Of a stretch of 64,000 bases of DNA, positions 8,787 to 17,293 are shown one piece after another. Below the pieces are notes generated by a model that saw only the letters and a list, made by a program, of their open reading frames with translations, was not told the DNA's origin and made no database searches. The stretch comes from Ferranicluibacter rubi (GTDB taxonomy: Bacteria; Pseudomonadota; Alphaproteobacteria; Rhizobiales; Rhizobiaceae), in assembly GCF_011603255.1 (NCBI RefSeq), contig NZ_JAANCM010000004.1:124001-188000 (forward strand), written 5' to 3'. Position 1 is the stretch's first letter. Every line of letters starts with the position of its first letter. A program made the translations under genes and the position numbers.

Positions 8787-9159
8787 CGCCGCGCAGAACA
8801 CCCATCCGTCTTCCGAAGACGGCCCGCCGCACGGCACGAACGCGAAGCTCGTGCGCATGGCGAACCAGATCGCCACATTCTTCCGCTCGCAACCGCACGA
8901 AGACGGCCCGGCCGGCATCGCCATCCATATCAACAAGTTCTGGGAGCCCCGCATGCGCGGCGCCTTCTTCGCACTCATCGAAAAGGGAGACGCGGGTTTC
9001 GATCCCATGGTGATAACAGCAGCCCCGCTGATCAAGCGTCCGCATTCCAAAGAAGACGCCATCGGGCTTGGAGCGGATGCCGAACGCGGCGCCCCCGGCG
9101 GCAAAGGCACAGCGGCCGGCGAATCGCTGTCCGAGCCCAACATGCCCGAGACGACATAG
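8776..9159 (+). CDS. fdsD: Formate dehydrogenase delta subunit, with long C-terminal tail
   Basis: FdsD is a small protein needed for assembly and activity of the soluble NAD-dependent formate dehydrogenase. The conserved core lies at about residues 24-88 (from KLVRMANQIATFF through INKFWEPRMRGAFF to ITAAPLIK). FdsD proteins are usually near 70-80 residues. This one has 127, with a glycine/alanine/proline-rich tail of about 39 residues that looks disordered. ATG 8776 overlaps the end of fdhD in another frame, indicating translational coupling. The tail could be real or could be read-out of formerly noncoding DNA after loss of an earlier stop. Confidence 0.85.
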   Translation: MSPDAAQNTHPSSEDGPPHGTNAKLVRMANQIATFFRSQPHEDGPAGIAIHINKFWEPRMRGAFFALIEKGDAGFDPMVITAAPLIKRPHSKEDAIGLGADAERGAPGGKGTAAGESLSEPNMPETT

Positions 9160-9269
9160 ACCGCGCACGCGCTTCGGGATCTTGCAGTGTGGAGGCTGCA
9201 AATCCTTCGATGCGCGCGTGACGACGCAGACCAACCGCCCGAGGAGGGGCGAAGAGGAGGAGGACGACC

Positions 9270-10922
9270 ATGTCGGCAACGACGGAACCACTCGGCATTC
9301 CCGTGTCAGCGGGACTACTCGACCGGGAGCGCATCATCGCCAAGCCCGGCTTCAACCGCTGGCTCGTGCCGCCGGCAGCGCTTGCCATCCATCTCTGCAT
9401 CGGCATGGCCTATGGCTTCAGCGTCTTCTGGCTGCCGTTGTCGAAGGCGATCGGCATTTCCGCTCCCGCGGCCTGCGCCGATCTCACGCTCGGCTCCGCC
9501 CTCTTCACCACCACCTGCGACTGGCGCGTCAGCGATCTCGGCTGGATCTACACCCTCTTCTTCGTGCTTCTCGGCTCATCCGCCGCGATTTGGGGCGGCT
9601 GGCTGGAAAAGGTCGGCCCGCGCAAGGCTGCGACCGTTTCCGCTTTCTGCTGGAGCGGCGGCATTCTGATCGCCGCCCTCGGCGTCGCGACGCACCAACT
9701 CTGGCTGATGTGGCTCGGCGCCGGCGTCATCGGCGGTATCGGGCTTGGCCTCGGCTATATCTCGCCCGTCTCCACTCTCATCAAATGGTTTCCGGACCGG
9801 CGCGGCATGGCGACAGGCATGGCGATCATGGGCTTTGGCGGCGGCGCCATGATCGGCGCACCGCTCGCCAATATCCTGATGACGCATTTCCGCTCCGATA
9901 CCTCGGTCGGTGTCTGGCAGACCTTCGTCGTCATGGCGCTCGGCTATCTCGTCTTCATGCTCGCCGGCGCCTTCGGCTACCGCATCCCGCCCGCCGGCTG
10001 GCGTCCGGAAGGGTGGAGCCCGCCGGCCGCCAAGAGCACGATGATCACGACGCGGCATGTGCATCTGCGCGATGCGCACAAGACGAAGCAGTTCTGGCTG
10101 ATCTGGGCTGTCCTCTGCCTCAACGTCTCTGCCGGCATCGGCGTCATCGGCATGGCCTCGCCCATGCTGCAGGAAATCTTCGCAGGCTCGCTCATCGGCG
10201 CACCGGGTGTCGCCTTCACCGACATGTCAAGAGAGCAACTGGCGGGCGTTGCGGCGATCGCGGCCGGCTTCACCGGGCTTCTCTCGCTGTTCAACATCGG
10301 CGGGCGCTTCTTCTGGGCCTCTCTCTCCGACAGAATAGGGCGCAAGAACACCTATTACTGCTTCTTCCTGATCGGCATCGTGCTCTACGCGCTTGCCCCC
10401 TGGGCGGCAGGTATTCAGAGCAAGCTATTCTTCGTCGGCATGCTCTGCATCATCCTGTCGATGTATGGCGGCGGCTTCGCCACCATTCCCGCCTACCTCG
10501 CCGATATCTTCGGCACGCAGTTCGTGGGCGCCATCCACGGCCGGCTGTTGACGGCCTGGGCGACGGCCGGCATCATCGGCCCGGTCGTGGTCAACTACAT
10601 CCGCGAGGCGCAGATCGCCGCCGGCCTACCGCGAGATCAGGTCTACAACACCACCATGTACATTCTCGCCGGAATGCTGGCGCTCGGCCTCGTTGCCAAT
10701 GCCTTCGTGCGGCCGCTGGCCGACAAGTGGTTCATGAAGGATGCGGAGGTCGCAGCGCTTCAGGCAAAGTCCGCCGCCGTAAACGCTGGCCCGTCCGGCT
10801 CATTCGGTATCGATCGCGGCGGGCTCGATGCCAAGGCGCTCCTCGCCTGGGCCTGCGTCGGCTTGCCCCTCGCATGGGGCGTCTGGGTCACGGTGAAGGC
10901 GAGCCTCGCGCTCTTCGGCTGA
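9270..10922 (+). CDS. OFA-family MFS transporter (oxalate/formate antiporter-like)
   Basis: Major facilitator of 550 residues with about 12 membrane segments. The opening (residues ~26-60, FNRWLVPPAALAIHLCIGMA then YGFSVFWLPL), the WFPDRRGMATGMAIMGFGGG motif and the SDRIGRK loop are typical of the oxalate:formate antiporter (OFA) family. Family members carry formate, oxalate, lactate or related anions. It has extra loops, including one near residues 60-90, making it longer than OxlT (~420 aa). It starts 110 bases after fdsD behind a strong GAGGAGGAGG ribosome site. Its position after the fds operon suggests formate or oxalate transport, but substrate cannot be read from sequence. It ends just before a bidirectional terminator. 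Confidence 0.82.
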   Translation: MSATTEPLGIPVSAGLLDRERIIAKPGFNRWLVPPAALAIHLCIGMAYGFSVFWLPLSKAIGISAPAACADLTLGSALFTTTCDWRVSDLGWIYTLFFVLLGSSAAIWGGWLEKVGPRKAATVSAFCWSGGILIAALGVATHQLWLMWLGAGVIGGIGLGLGYISPVSTLIKWFPDRRGMATGMAIMGFGGGAMIGAPLANILMTHFRSDTSVGVWQTFVVMALGYLVFMLAGAFGYRIPPAGWRPEGWSPPAAKSTMITTRHVHLRDAHKTKQFWLIWAVLCLNVSAGIGVIGMASPMLQEIFAGSLIGAPGVAFTDMSREQLAGVAAIAAGFTGLLSLFNIGGRFFWASLSDRIGRKNTYYCFFLIGIVLYALAPWAAGIQSKLFFVGMLCIILSMYGGGFATIPAYLADIFGTQFVGAIHGRLLTAWATAGIIGPVVVNYIREAQIAAGLPRDQVYNTTMYILAGMLALGLVANAFVRPLADKWFMKDAEVAALQAKSAAVNAGPSGSFGIDRGGLDAKALLAWACVGLPLAWGVWVTVKASLALFG

Positions 10923-10927
10923 ACGCG

Positions 10928-10963
10928 AAAAGCCCTTCGCGCGGGTTTGCGCGAAGGGCTTTC
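10928..10963. terminator. Bidirectional terminator between the MFS gene and yggT
   Basis: AAAGCCCTTCGCGC (10929-10942) pairs perfectly with GCGCGAAGGGCTTT (10949-10962) across a six-base loop, flanked by A-rich and T-rich ends. It sits between two convergent genes and can serve both. Confidence 0.85.
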
Positions 10964-10987
10964 ATATCCGACATGACGAAACGTTGA

Positions 10988-11290
10988 TCAGTAGCTCGGT
11001 GCGAGCAGGGCCGGAGCGATCGTCGTGTTCAAAAGCTGCTGCAGGAAGAACAGGATGACCAGCACCACCAGCGGCGACAGGTCGACGCCGCCCATGTTCG
11101 GCAGGATCCGGCGGATCGGGCGGTAGAGCGGCTCCGTCAGCTGGTAGAGCGAGCGGCCGATCATGCTGATCGCCTGATTGTTCGTATTGATGATGTTGAA
11201 GGCATACAGCCAGGAAAAGATCGCCGAGGCGATGATCAGAAACCAGGCGATATTGATGATGAAGTTCAGTGTTGCGATGACGGCGAGCAT
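10988..11290 (-). CDS. YggT family membrane protein
   Basis: Small integral membrane protein of 100 residues with two hydrophobic segments (about 1-25 and 70-95). Between them is the YggT hallmark region around SLYQLTEPLYRPIRRILP. The family is widespread and linked to osmotic tolerance and, in some bacteria, to cell-division or membrane-complex assembly; the biochemical role is unknown. I use the ATG ending at 11290, which gives the family start MLAVIATLNF; a longer in-frame start at 11353 adds a basic stretch unlike the family. It is transcribed away from the MFS gene at 11551, with 260 noncoding bases between them. Confidence 0.88.
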   Translation of the reverse strand: MLAVIATLNFIINIAWFLIIASAIFSWLYAFNIINTNNQAISMIGRSLYQLTEPLYRPIRRILPNMGGVDLSPLVVLVILFFLQQLLNTTIAPALLAPSY

Positions 11291-11550
11291 GCCGGGCCTC
11301 CGGTTCCTGGACCGCCGTGCGCCATCGGCGATGGGCGACCGTCGTTCCAACATTCATGGCTGCACAGCATTTTCCCCGCGACCCGATTCCGGGAGCGCGG
11401 CATTGTGCAGGTGTTGACTGACATGTAGACACTGGCAGCGAAAGCGGCAACCCTGCGTCGCGCGCGGTGTGGCAACATGTTTAAGACGGCGCAACGGCCG
11501 GCGCCCCCAGCGAACGGCCCGATGCAACCAAGGCCGGGAAAGACCAGTTC

Positions 11551-12792
11551 ATGTCCATCGTCGAAACCGGAGACCGCTACGCCGCCTTTCGGCATGTCGG
11601 GTACCGCCGCTACTTCTTCGCCCGGTTCCTCGCCTATTTCGCCATCCAGATCGTCAGCGTCTCCGTCGGCTGGCAGATCTACGACCTGACGCGCGATCCG
11701 TTCGACCTCGGGCTCATCGGCCTTTTCCAGTTCCTGCCGTCACTGGTGCTGATCCTCGTCACCGGCTCGGTCGCCGACCGCTACAACAGGCGCATGATCA
11801 TGGGCATCTGCATGGGCGTGAGCACGCTCTGCGCGGCGGCCCTTCTCGCCCTCACCCTCACCGGTACCTTCACCCTCTGGCCGGTCTACACCATCCTCGT
11901 CGTCTTCGGCATCGAGCGAGCCTTCCTAGCGCCAGCCTCGCAGTCGCTTGCGCCCAATCTCGTGCCCGAGCGGGATCTGGCCAACGCGATCGCCTGGAAT
12001 TCCACCTCCTGGCAGACGGCGATGATCGTCGGCCCCGTCGTCGGCGGCCTTATCTATGCGCTGGGGCCGGCCGTTCCCTACAGCGTCGCCGTGCTGTTCT
12101 TCGCCGCCAGCGTCGTCATGGTCTATGCCATACCTAAGCCCGCGCAGAAAAACAGCCAGACAGCCCAAAGCTGGCAGGCCATCACCGCCGGTTTTCGCTA
12201 TATCAAGGCGGAGAAAATCGTGCTCGGCGCGATCTCGCTCGATCTCTTCGCCGTTCTCCTCGGCGGCGCCATCGCGCTCATGCCGGTCTTCGCCCGCGAT
12301 ATCCTCGATCTCGGGCCTTGGGGTCTCGGCCTCCTGCGCGCGGCCCCGGGCGTCGGCGCGGTTGGCATGGCCATGTGGCTCGCCGCCCATCCGATCCGCC
12401 ATCGCGCCGGCGTGCTGATGTTCGTGGGCGTCGCGCTCTTCGGCCTCGCCACCGTCGTCTTCGGCCTGTCCGCCACGCCGTGGATCTCGATCGTGGCGCT
12501 CGTCATCATGGGCGCCTCCGATATGATCTCGGTCTATGTGCGGGAAACGCTGATCACGCTCTGGACGCCGGACGAGCTGCGCGGCCGCGTCAACGCCGTC
12601 AACATGGTCTTCGTCGGCGCGTCGAACGAGCTGGGAGAATTCCGGGCCGGCATGATGGCATCCGCCTTCGGCGCGGTCCCGGCCGTCGTCATCGGCGGCG
12701 CCGGCACACTGGTCGTGGCTGTCCTCTGGTCCTTGGGCTTCTCGCAGCTCCGCCGGATCGACGCGCTGGATGCGCCCGAGACGAAGCGATAA
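11551..12792 (+). CDS. MFS transporter, EntS/MFS_3-like exporter
   Basis: A 413-residue major facilitator with about 12 hydrophobic segments. The early motif GSVADRYNRRMIM (cytoplasmic loop 2-3), the conserved AIAWNSTSWQ region and the PDELRGRVNAVN loop place it with the EntS-like (MFS_3) exporters, which export siderophores or drugs. No siderophore or drug-resistance genes are nearby, so the substrate is open. The ATG at 11551 follows GGGAAAGACC. It is a stand-alone gene, divergent from yggT and convergent with the TerB-like gene. Confidence 0.8.
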   Translation: MSIVETGDRYAAFRHVGYRRYFFARFLAYFAIQIVSVSVGWQIYDLTRDPFDLGLIGLFQFLPSLVLILVTGSVADRYNRRMIMGICMGVSTLCAAALLALTLTGTFTLWPVYTILVVFGIERAFLAPASQSLAPNLVPERDLANAIAWNSTSWQTAMIVGPVVGGLIYALGPAVPYSVAVLFFAASVVMVYAIPKPAQKNSQTAQSWQAITAGFRYIKAEKIVLGAISLDLFAVLLGGAIALMPVFARDILDLGPWGLGLLRAAPGVGAVGMAMWLAAHPIRHRAGVLMFVGVALFGLATVVFGLSATPWISIVALVIMGASDMISVYVRETLITLWTPDELRGRVNAVNMVFVGASNELGEFRAGMMASAFGAVPAVVIGGAGTLVVAVLWSLGFSQLRRIDALDAPETKR

Positions 12793-12823
12793 GACGCTTT
12801 GCGGATGACGGAGGGCGAACCCG

Positions 12824-13300
12824 TCAGTGCTCCGCCGTCTCCACGATGTCGGATTTCGCCGCGGCTTCCTGACGCTTCATGATGCGGTCGCGGCCGGAAA
12901 CGCCGAGCAGGTCTGCGATCCGCCAGATCACGTGATCTTCCATCTCGCTGCGCTCACCATCGACATAGACGATCTCCCACAGCATGCCGACGAGATCGAT
13001 CCGCTGCTCTTCGCTGAAGTGCCGCTTGATATCGGAGGTGAAGCGGAAGAAATCGATCGCCTCGCTCTCGGCATCCTCGCCGGCAGCGATCAGCGCATCG
13101 AGCGCCGCATCGTCTAGCGTGTAGTGCTCCTTGATCATCGAGCGGACCTTGCGACGCTCGATATCGTCGGCGTGCCCGTCGGCCTCCATCACCTGGATGC
13201 AGAGCGCGACGATGGCGATACGCGGATCGCCAGCCTCGATCGGGTTCGGGTGCTCGGCACCGGTGAGACTGTCGATGAAAGTGCGGATACGATCAAACAT
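12824..13300 (-). CDS. TerB family (tellurite resistance-like) protein
   Basis: Soluble, acidic, all-helical protein of 158 residues with the TerB fold. The typical helix pairs with acidic residues are seen at ALCIQVMEADGHADDIER and VDGERSEMEDHVIWRIADLL, which resemble a duplicated metal-binding helical hairpin. No other ter genes (terC, terD) are present, so a true tellurite role is doubtful; stand-alone TerB proteins are common in rhizobia. I use the ATG ending at 13300. An in-frame ATG at 13318 would add six residues. It lies 123 bases downstream of hemY, with a terminator between, so it is probably a separate unit. Confidence 0.8.
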   Translation of the reverse strand: MFDRIRTFIDSLTGAEHPNPIEAGDPRIAIVALCIQVMEADGHADDIERRKVRSMIKEHYTLDDAALDALIAAGEDAESEAIDFFRFTSDIKRHFSEEQRIDLVGMLWEIVYVDGERSEMEDHVIWRIADLLGVSGRDRIMKRQEAAAKSDIVETAEH

Positions 13301-13395
13301 GGGGTGCGCGGCGCTCACGGGAAGAGGGTCGTTGATGCCGACAGGAAAGACGAGGCTGAAAGCCGGGTCCAGCCCTATTCACGCCGCAAACGCGG

Positions 13396-13416
13396 AAAGG
13401 GGCCCCGCAGGGCCCC
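13396..13416 (-). terminator. Terminator downstream of hemY
   Basis: GGGGCCC (13399-13405) pairs with GGGCCCC (13410-13416) over a CGCA loop. On the minus strand the stem is followed by TTTCC, just past the hemY stop codon. Confidence 0.6.
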
Positions 13417-13423
13417 CGAACCA

Positions 13424-15154
13424 TCAGAAAAGTTTGAATGTCGTCTTTTCTGCAACTCTATCCGTGCGCACGCCGGGATCATCCGGCGGCCGGCCGAAGA
13501 ACGGCTCGACCGGCGCTTCCGCAGGCTTCGCCGCAGAGGTGGGACCAGAGACTGGCTGAGCCGGAACCTTGGCTGCCACCGCACCCTCGTCCTTCTTGAC
13601 CGGCTCCTTGCGCGTCGCCTCTTCAGGTTGCGTGACAACGACGGAACGCGCCGGCTCAATGGGCTCGTGAACGATGACCGATTCGGTCGGAACGGGAACG
13701 GCAATCGCCGCCGTCCGCTCCACCGTCTCAACGGGCGCTTCCGGTACGGTCACGACGGCTTCCGGCTCGATCCGGTCCGGGGCGGCAACAGGTGTCGCAA
13801 CCGGCGGCAGGCTGCGAATGGCGGCTTCGCCACGGCTGACGCCACCGTCCTCAAGTGGTCCGTCGATGGTATTGACGGGCATTTTCCACTCGAACGCATC
13901 CAGGCGTCCGCTGACCGGCGAAACCGGCAGCCACTCCTGCGACACGACGCCGTCGGCAATCCAGGCCGCATCGCGCGGGCTCTTCAGCGCCTGGTTCATC
14001 CAGTGACGGATACGTCCGTCGTCGCCGGTATCGGCTTCCTCGATATCGGCGAGCAGCAGGAAGACGCTTTCGGTCGGCGCGATACGGGCGGCCGCTTCCG
14101 CCATGGAGCGAGCCAGCGCCAGTTCGCGGGCTTCCAGCGCGCTTTCCGCAACCGCCATCAGCGAGATGGCATTGTTCGGCTTCCACGCCTCCAGCTTGCG
14201 GGCACGCTTCAGCCGATCGACGGCCGAATCGCCACTCCGCGCCCTAACATAGGCCTTGGCGACCTCGGGATGCGGCGCCTGCTTCCACAGCTTTTCAAGA
14301 ACGGAGGCAGCTTTCCGCAGGTTGTCTTCGCGAAACAGCGCTTTAGCGGCGATCAGGCCGGCCGGCACGAGGGTAGCGTCGAGCTTGAGCGCCGCCAGCG
14401 CATCGTCGCGTGCGGCCTTCGGGTCTGCATCGAGCTTTTCGCGCGCACGGGCGGTCAAAAGTACCGCCTTCTTGCGGTCGGCTTCCTTGCGGTCGATGAC
14501 ATGGCTGGTGCGGCTCTGGTCGAGCAGATGTACGGCCTCGTCCCAGCGGCCCGCCTGGCTGCGCTCGTCGAGCGTTGCTAAGGTCGCCCAGGCGAGATGC
14601 GGCGCCTTGTCGGCGGCGCGCTCGGCATATTGACGGGCCGCTTCATTGGCGCCCAGGCGCTTGGCTTCGAGATAGAGCCCGCGCAGGCCGAGCTCGCGCG
14701 TTTCCGGGTCTTCGGCCATCCGCTCGAATTTCCGCCGGGCATCGTCATGCTTGCCCTCGATCAGCGCCGTCTGCGCTTCGAGAAGATGGATCAGTGGTTC
14801 CTGATCGGCCGACAACAGCCCGCGCGTGCGCGCCGTCATCTTGCGCGCGAGGATTGCATCGCCGGCACCGGCTGCAATCAGCCCGGTCGAGAGCGCCTGA
14901 TAGCCGCGGTCGCGCTTGCGAACACGGAAATACCGGGCGATCGAGTGTGGCGAGAACCAGATGACGCGGACAAGCCAGACCACGAGCAGAATGGCCGCGA
15001 TGAGCGCGACGAGAAGCGTGGCGCCGACCATCAGGCTGGTCTCGATGCGCTGGCCCATCCAGATCAGCGAGAGTTCGCCCGGCCGATCGGCAAGCCATGA
15101 GAAGCCTGCGCCGAGCGCAAGGACGATCAGGAAGAAGATGAGAATACGGATCAA
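13424..15154 (-). CDS. hemY: HemY-type membrane protein of the heme operon
   Basis: HemY-N family protein (576 aa) of proteobacterial hem operons; it is not the Bacillus protoporphyrinogen oxidase of the same name. It starts with TTG and has two membrane segments (about 1-20 and 40-62). A cytoplasmic TPR-like region follows (about 85-400), seen in alternating small/aromatic residues such as LRGLYLEAKRLGANEAARQY. The last ~130 residues are a low-complexity Val/Pro/Glu/Ala tail, probably disordered, ending in a short basic-hydrophobic peptide. Its exact role is unknown; the family is proposed to act in late heme synthesis or assembly. It is last in hemC-hemD-mitofilin-like-hemY, starting 11 bases after the preceding gene. 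Confidence 0.9.
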   Translation of the reverse strand: MIRILIFFLIVLALGAGFSWLADRPGELSLIWMGQRIETSLMVGATLLVALIAAILLVVWLVRVIWFSPHSIARYFRVRKRDRGYQALSTGLIAAGAGDAILARKMTARTRGLLSADQEPLIHLLEAQTALIEGKHDDARRKFERMAEDPETRELGLRGLYLEAKRLGANEAARQYAERAADKAPHLAWATLATLDERSQAGRWDEAVHLLDQSRTSHVIDRKEADRKKAVLLTARAREKLDADPKAARDDALAALKLDATLVPAGLIAAKALFREDNLRKAASVLEKLWKQAPHPEVAKAYVRARSGDSAVDRLKRARKLEAWKPNNAISLMAVAESALEARELALARSMAEAAARIAPTESVFLLLADIEEADTGDDGRIRHWMNQALKSPRDAAWIADGVVSQEWLPVSPVSGRLDAFEWKMPVNTIDGPLEDGGVSRGEAAIRSLPPVATPVAAPDRIEPEAVVTVPEAPVETVERTAAIAVPVPTESVIVHEPIEPARSVVVTQPEEATRKEPVKKDEGAVAAKVPAQPVSGPTSAAKPAEAPVEPFFGRPPDDPGVRTDRVAEKTTFKLF

Positions 15155-15165
15155 ATCGGCTCTCC

Positions 15166-16500
15166 TCAGCCCTGTTTGGCGGGTATGGAGCCTGAAGCGG
15201 CTCCGGCCACGGCGGCGTCGATCAGGCCTTCGACCTTGATGCGTTCATCGAGCTTCGTGCGGAATTCAGCTCCGGCATCCTTGGCAGGCTGCGGCAGGCC
15301 ATCCCATTCGAGACTCGCGCCCTTCAGGTCGCCGTTCGTCAGACGATCTTCGATCCGGGCGACGACGGCTTCCGGGCCCGTGCCCTCGACGCTGCCGACG
15401 GGGCGAACGCGCACGGCGGAAGCGGCGCTATCCACCAAGCGCGAGAAGATGCCCTGATTCGGGTCGGCCCCACGAATGGCCGCGAGCATCGCATCGGCCG
15501 TATCGGGGAAGGTGCGCGTCAGGTCTGCGCGCGACGAGACGCCGCGCGGCGCGACGTCGGCCAGACCGGCGATGGCGGGATCATCCGGCGAAATGCTCTT
15601 GAGAGCGTCGAGCTCGGCCAGAAACGGCCCACCCCTGTCGATCGACGTCTTCAGCGCCGTCACAGCGATGGCGCGGGCAAGCTGGACATCGCTTGCCGGC
15701 TCCTCAAGCTTCTTCTCCGCTTCCTCGATGCGTGTCGAAAGCTCAGACGTCGCCGTCTCAGCCGCTCGGCTCTGGTCGGCGAGACCGGATTTCACGGTTG
15801 CAAGCTCTTGCGTCAGGCTCTCGATCTGCGCCTTCAGAGTGTCGGCACCGGACGCCTCGCCGGTCGCACCGACGCTCTGCTCGACTGCGGCGAGCCGCTG
15901 CTCCAGCCCCTCGCCACCGGATGAACCTGCTGCCGAAACCTGTGCCTTCAATGCATCGACCTCGGCGCCGAGATCGCGTCCCGAATCGGCAGTCCCGGAC
16001 GATGAAGGGCCGATCGAGGGTACGATCCCGGCATATTGCAGCACGCCGGCACCGGCGAGGGCTATCAGGCCACCAAGAATGCCGGCCGCCAGTGCACCGG
16101 AGCGCGATGGGCTTGCAGCCTGCGAAGAATGGGTCGGCTGCGTCGGCGGAACGGAGGCCGCATCAGGGCGCGCTGAGGATGCAGGCTCCTCGGCAAAAAC
16201 CGCAGCAGCCGCTTCGGCGCGCGCCTCATCTTCGGCTTCGGTCTGCCGGCTCTTTTCGTGAAACGTCTCGGTCGGGGCCTCGCCACCGGCGTGAATGCTC
16301 TCGGCAGGATCACGCGCGGCAAAGGCGATCTCTGCGTCTCTCACGACCGCGTCATCGGACGAGACCGGCTCCGCCGTATCTCGGCGAGCGTCCACGTCCT
16401 CCGGGCGCGTCGCATCCGACGCATCCGGCGTGGCATGCAGATCGATCGTTAGCGGCTCCTGATCGGGCTTGGTGCGGCGCGGCGGGTTCTCCGGATCCAT
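15166..16500 (-). CDS. Mitofilin-like (COG4223) membrane protein of the heme cluster
   Basis: A 444-residue protein with the layout of alphaproteobacterial Mic60/mitofilin relatives. It has a long acidic, Ala/Glu-rich N-terminal region (1-130), one membrane segment (about 138-163), a coiled-coil region (about 180-275, heptad-like Leu/Ala with Glu/Lys), and a conserved C-terminal domain (about 290-440). Relatives in this position, between hemD and hemY, are known as bacterial mitofilin homologues that shape intracytoplasmic or inner membranes, ancestral to the mitochondrial cristae-junction protein. Here it is co-transcribed with the heme genes; the tie between heme synthesis and membrane shaping is positional. 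Identification rests on architecture and gene order. Confidence 0.8.
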   Translation of the reverse strand: MDPENPPRRTKPDQEPLTIDLHATPDASDATRPEDVDARRDTAEPVSSDDAVVRDAEIAFAARDPAESIHAGGEAPTETFHEKSRQTEAEDEARAEAAAAVFAEEPASSARPDAASVPPTQPTHSSQAASPSRSGALAAGILGGLIALAGAGVLQYAGIVPSIGPSSSGTADSGRDLGAEVDALKAQVSAAGSSGGEGLEQRLAAVEQSVGATGEASGADTLKAQIESLTQELATVKSGLADQSRAAETATSELSTRIEEAEKKLEEPASDVQLARAIAVTALKTSIDRGGPFLAELDALKSISPDDPAIAGLADVAPRGVSSRADLTRTFPDTADAMLAAIRGADPNQGIFSRLVDSAASAVRVRPVGSVEGTGPEAVVARIEDRLTNGDLKGASLEWDGLPQPAKDAGAEFRTKLDERIKVEGLIDAAVAGAASGSIPAKQG

Positions 16501-16587
16501 GCTCTCTTCTCTATGCGTGAGGTCAACAGCATAAACCTAGACACCGACCCCGGCGAGGGAAAGGCCCCACCGGTCGATTTGCGCGAT

Positions 16588-17289
16588 TCAGGCGTCGATG
16601 AGAGCGAGCAATGCATCCTCGTCCGGGCGCACCGCGATCTCCACATGGCGACATCCGGGCGGTACGGCGTCGGCAATCCGGGGGCCGAGACAGAGGATCC
16701 GCACGCTGTCGGCCAGCATCGCCGGGGCGATCTCGGAAAAGAACTGTCGGGCCGCTTCTCGCGAGTAGAACAGCACCGCTTCCGGGTGAAAAGCCTTTAC
16801 GCGCGCGGAAAACTCGCCCGGCGCCCGCACGACCGGCCGCATGCGATAGACGAGACGAACCTGCAGCGGCACGCCGGCAACCGTCATGCGCGTTTCCAGC
16901 TCCGGCAACCGCGGCGTGCCTGCGAGATAGAGAAGAATGCCCGTTTGCGTGCCGCGATCACGCAGGATCAATTCCGCGAGGCCCGTCGCATCGCCGGGAC
17001 CGACCCGCACGTGGGAAAAGCCCAGATCAACCGCCGCCTCCGCCGTCGCAGCCCCCACGCAGTAGACAGGCAGGGATGTAAGCGAAGACAGCGCGTCCGG
17101 GGAATGGCGCAATGCCCGAAACGCCTCGGCGCTGGTGGCGACAACGCCCGATGTGGCAAGCGCCGTCGCCCGGATCGGCAGATGCTCCGCTTCGCTCAGC
17201 GGCAGGAGCAGCGTTTCATGGCCGGCAAGCGCCAGCCGTCGGAGCGTGTTGTCCGCTGTGGTTTCCGGGCGCGTGACGAGGACGCGCAC
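16588..17289 (-). CDS. hemD: Uroporphyrinogen-III synthase
   Basis: HemD closes and isomerises the linear tetrapyrrole hydroxymethylbilane to uroporphyrinogen III in the cytoplasm. The family is poorly conserved; support comes from the VLVTRPE start, the two-lobed pattern, and the position directly after hemC. I choose GTG at 17289, giving 233 aa beginning VRVLVTRPE four bases after the hemC stop. An ATG at 17328 overlapping hemC would add 13 residues not typical of HemD. The protein ends about 87 bases before the mitofilin-like gene. Identity is secure by context, the start less so. Confidence 0.88.
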   Translation of the reverse strand: MRVLVTRPETTADNTLRRLALAGHETLLLPLSEAEHLPIRATALATSGVVATSAEAFRALRHSPDALSSLTSLPVYCVGAATAEAAVDLGFSHVRVGPGDATGLAELILRDRGTQTGILLYLAGTPRLPELETRMTVAGVPLQVRLVYRMRPVVRAPGEFSARVKAFHPEAVLFYSREAARQFFSEIAPAMLADSVRILCLGPRIADAVPPGCRHVEIAVRPDEDALLALIDA

Positions 17290-17293
17290 GCGC

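Noticed and set aside
9068-10987. A 639-codon frame overlapping the OFA transporter on the same strand
   Set aside because: The overlapping MFS frame has membrane segments and family motifs; this one is an arginine-rich out-of-frame reading.
12824-13300. A tellurite-resistance system
   Set aside because: Only a lone TerB-like protein is present, without terC, terD or terZ partners.
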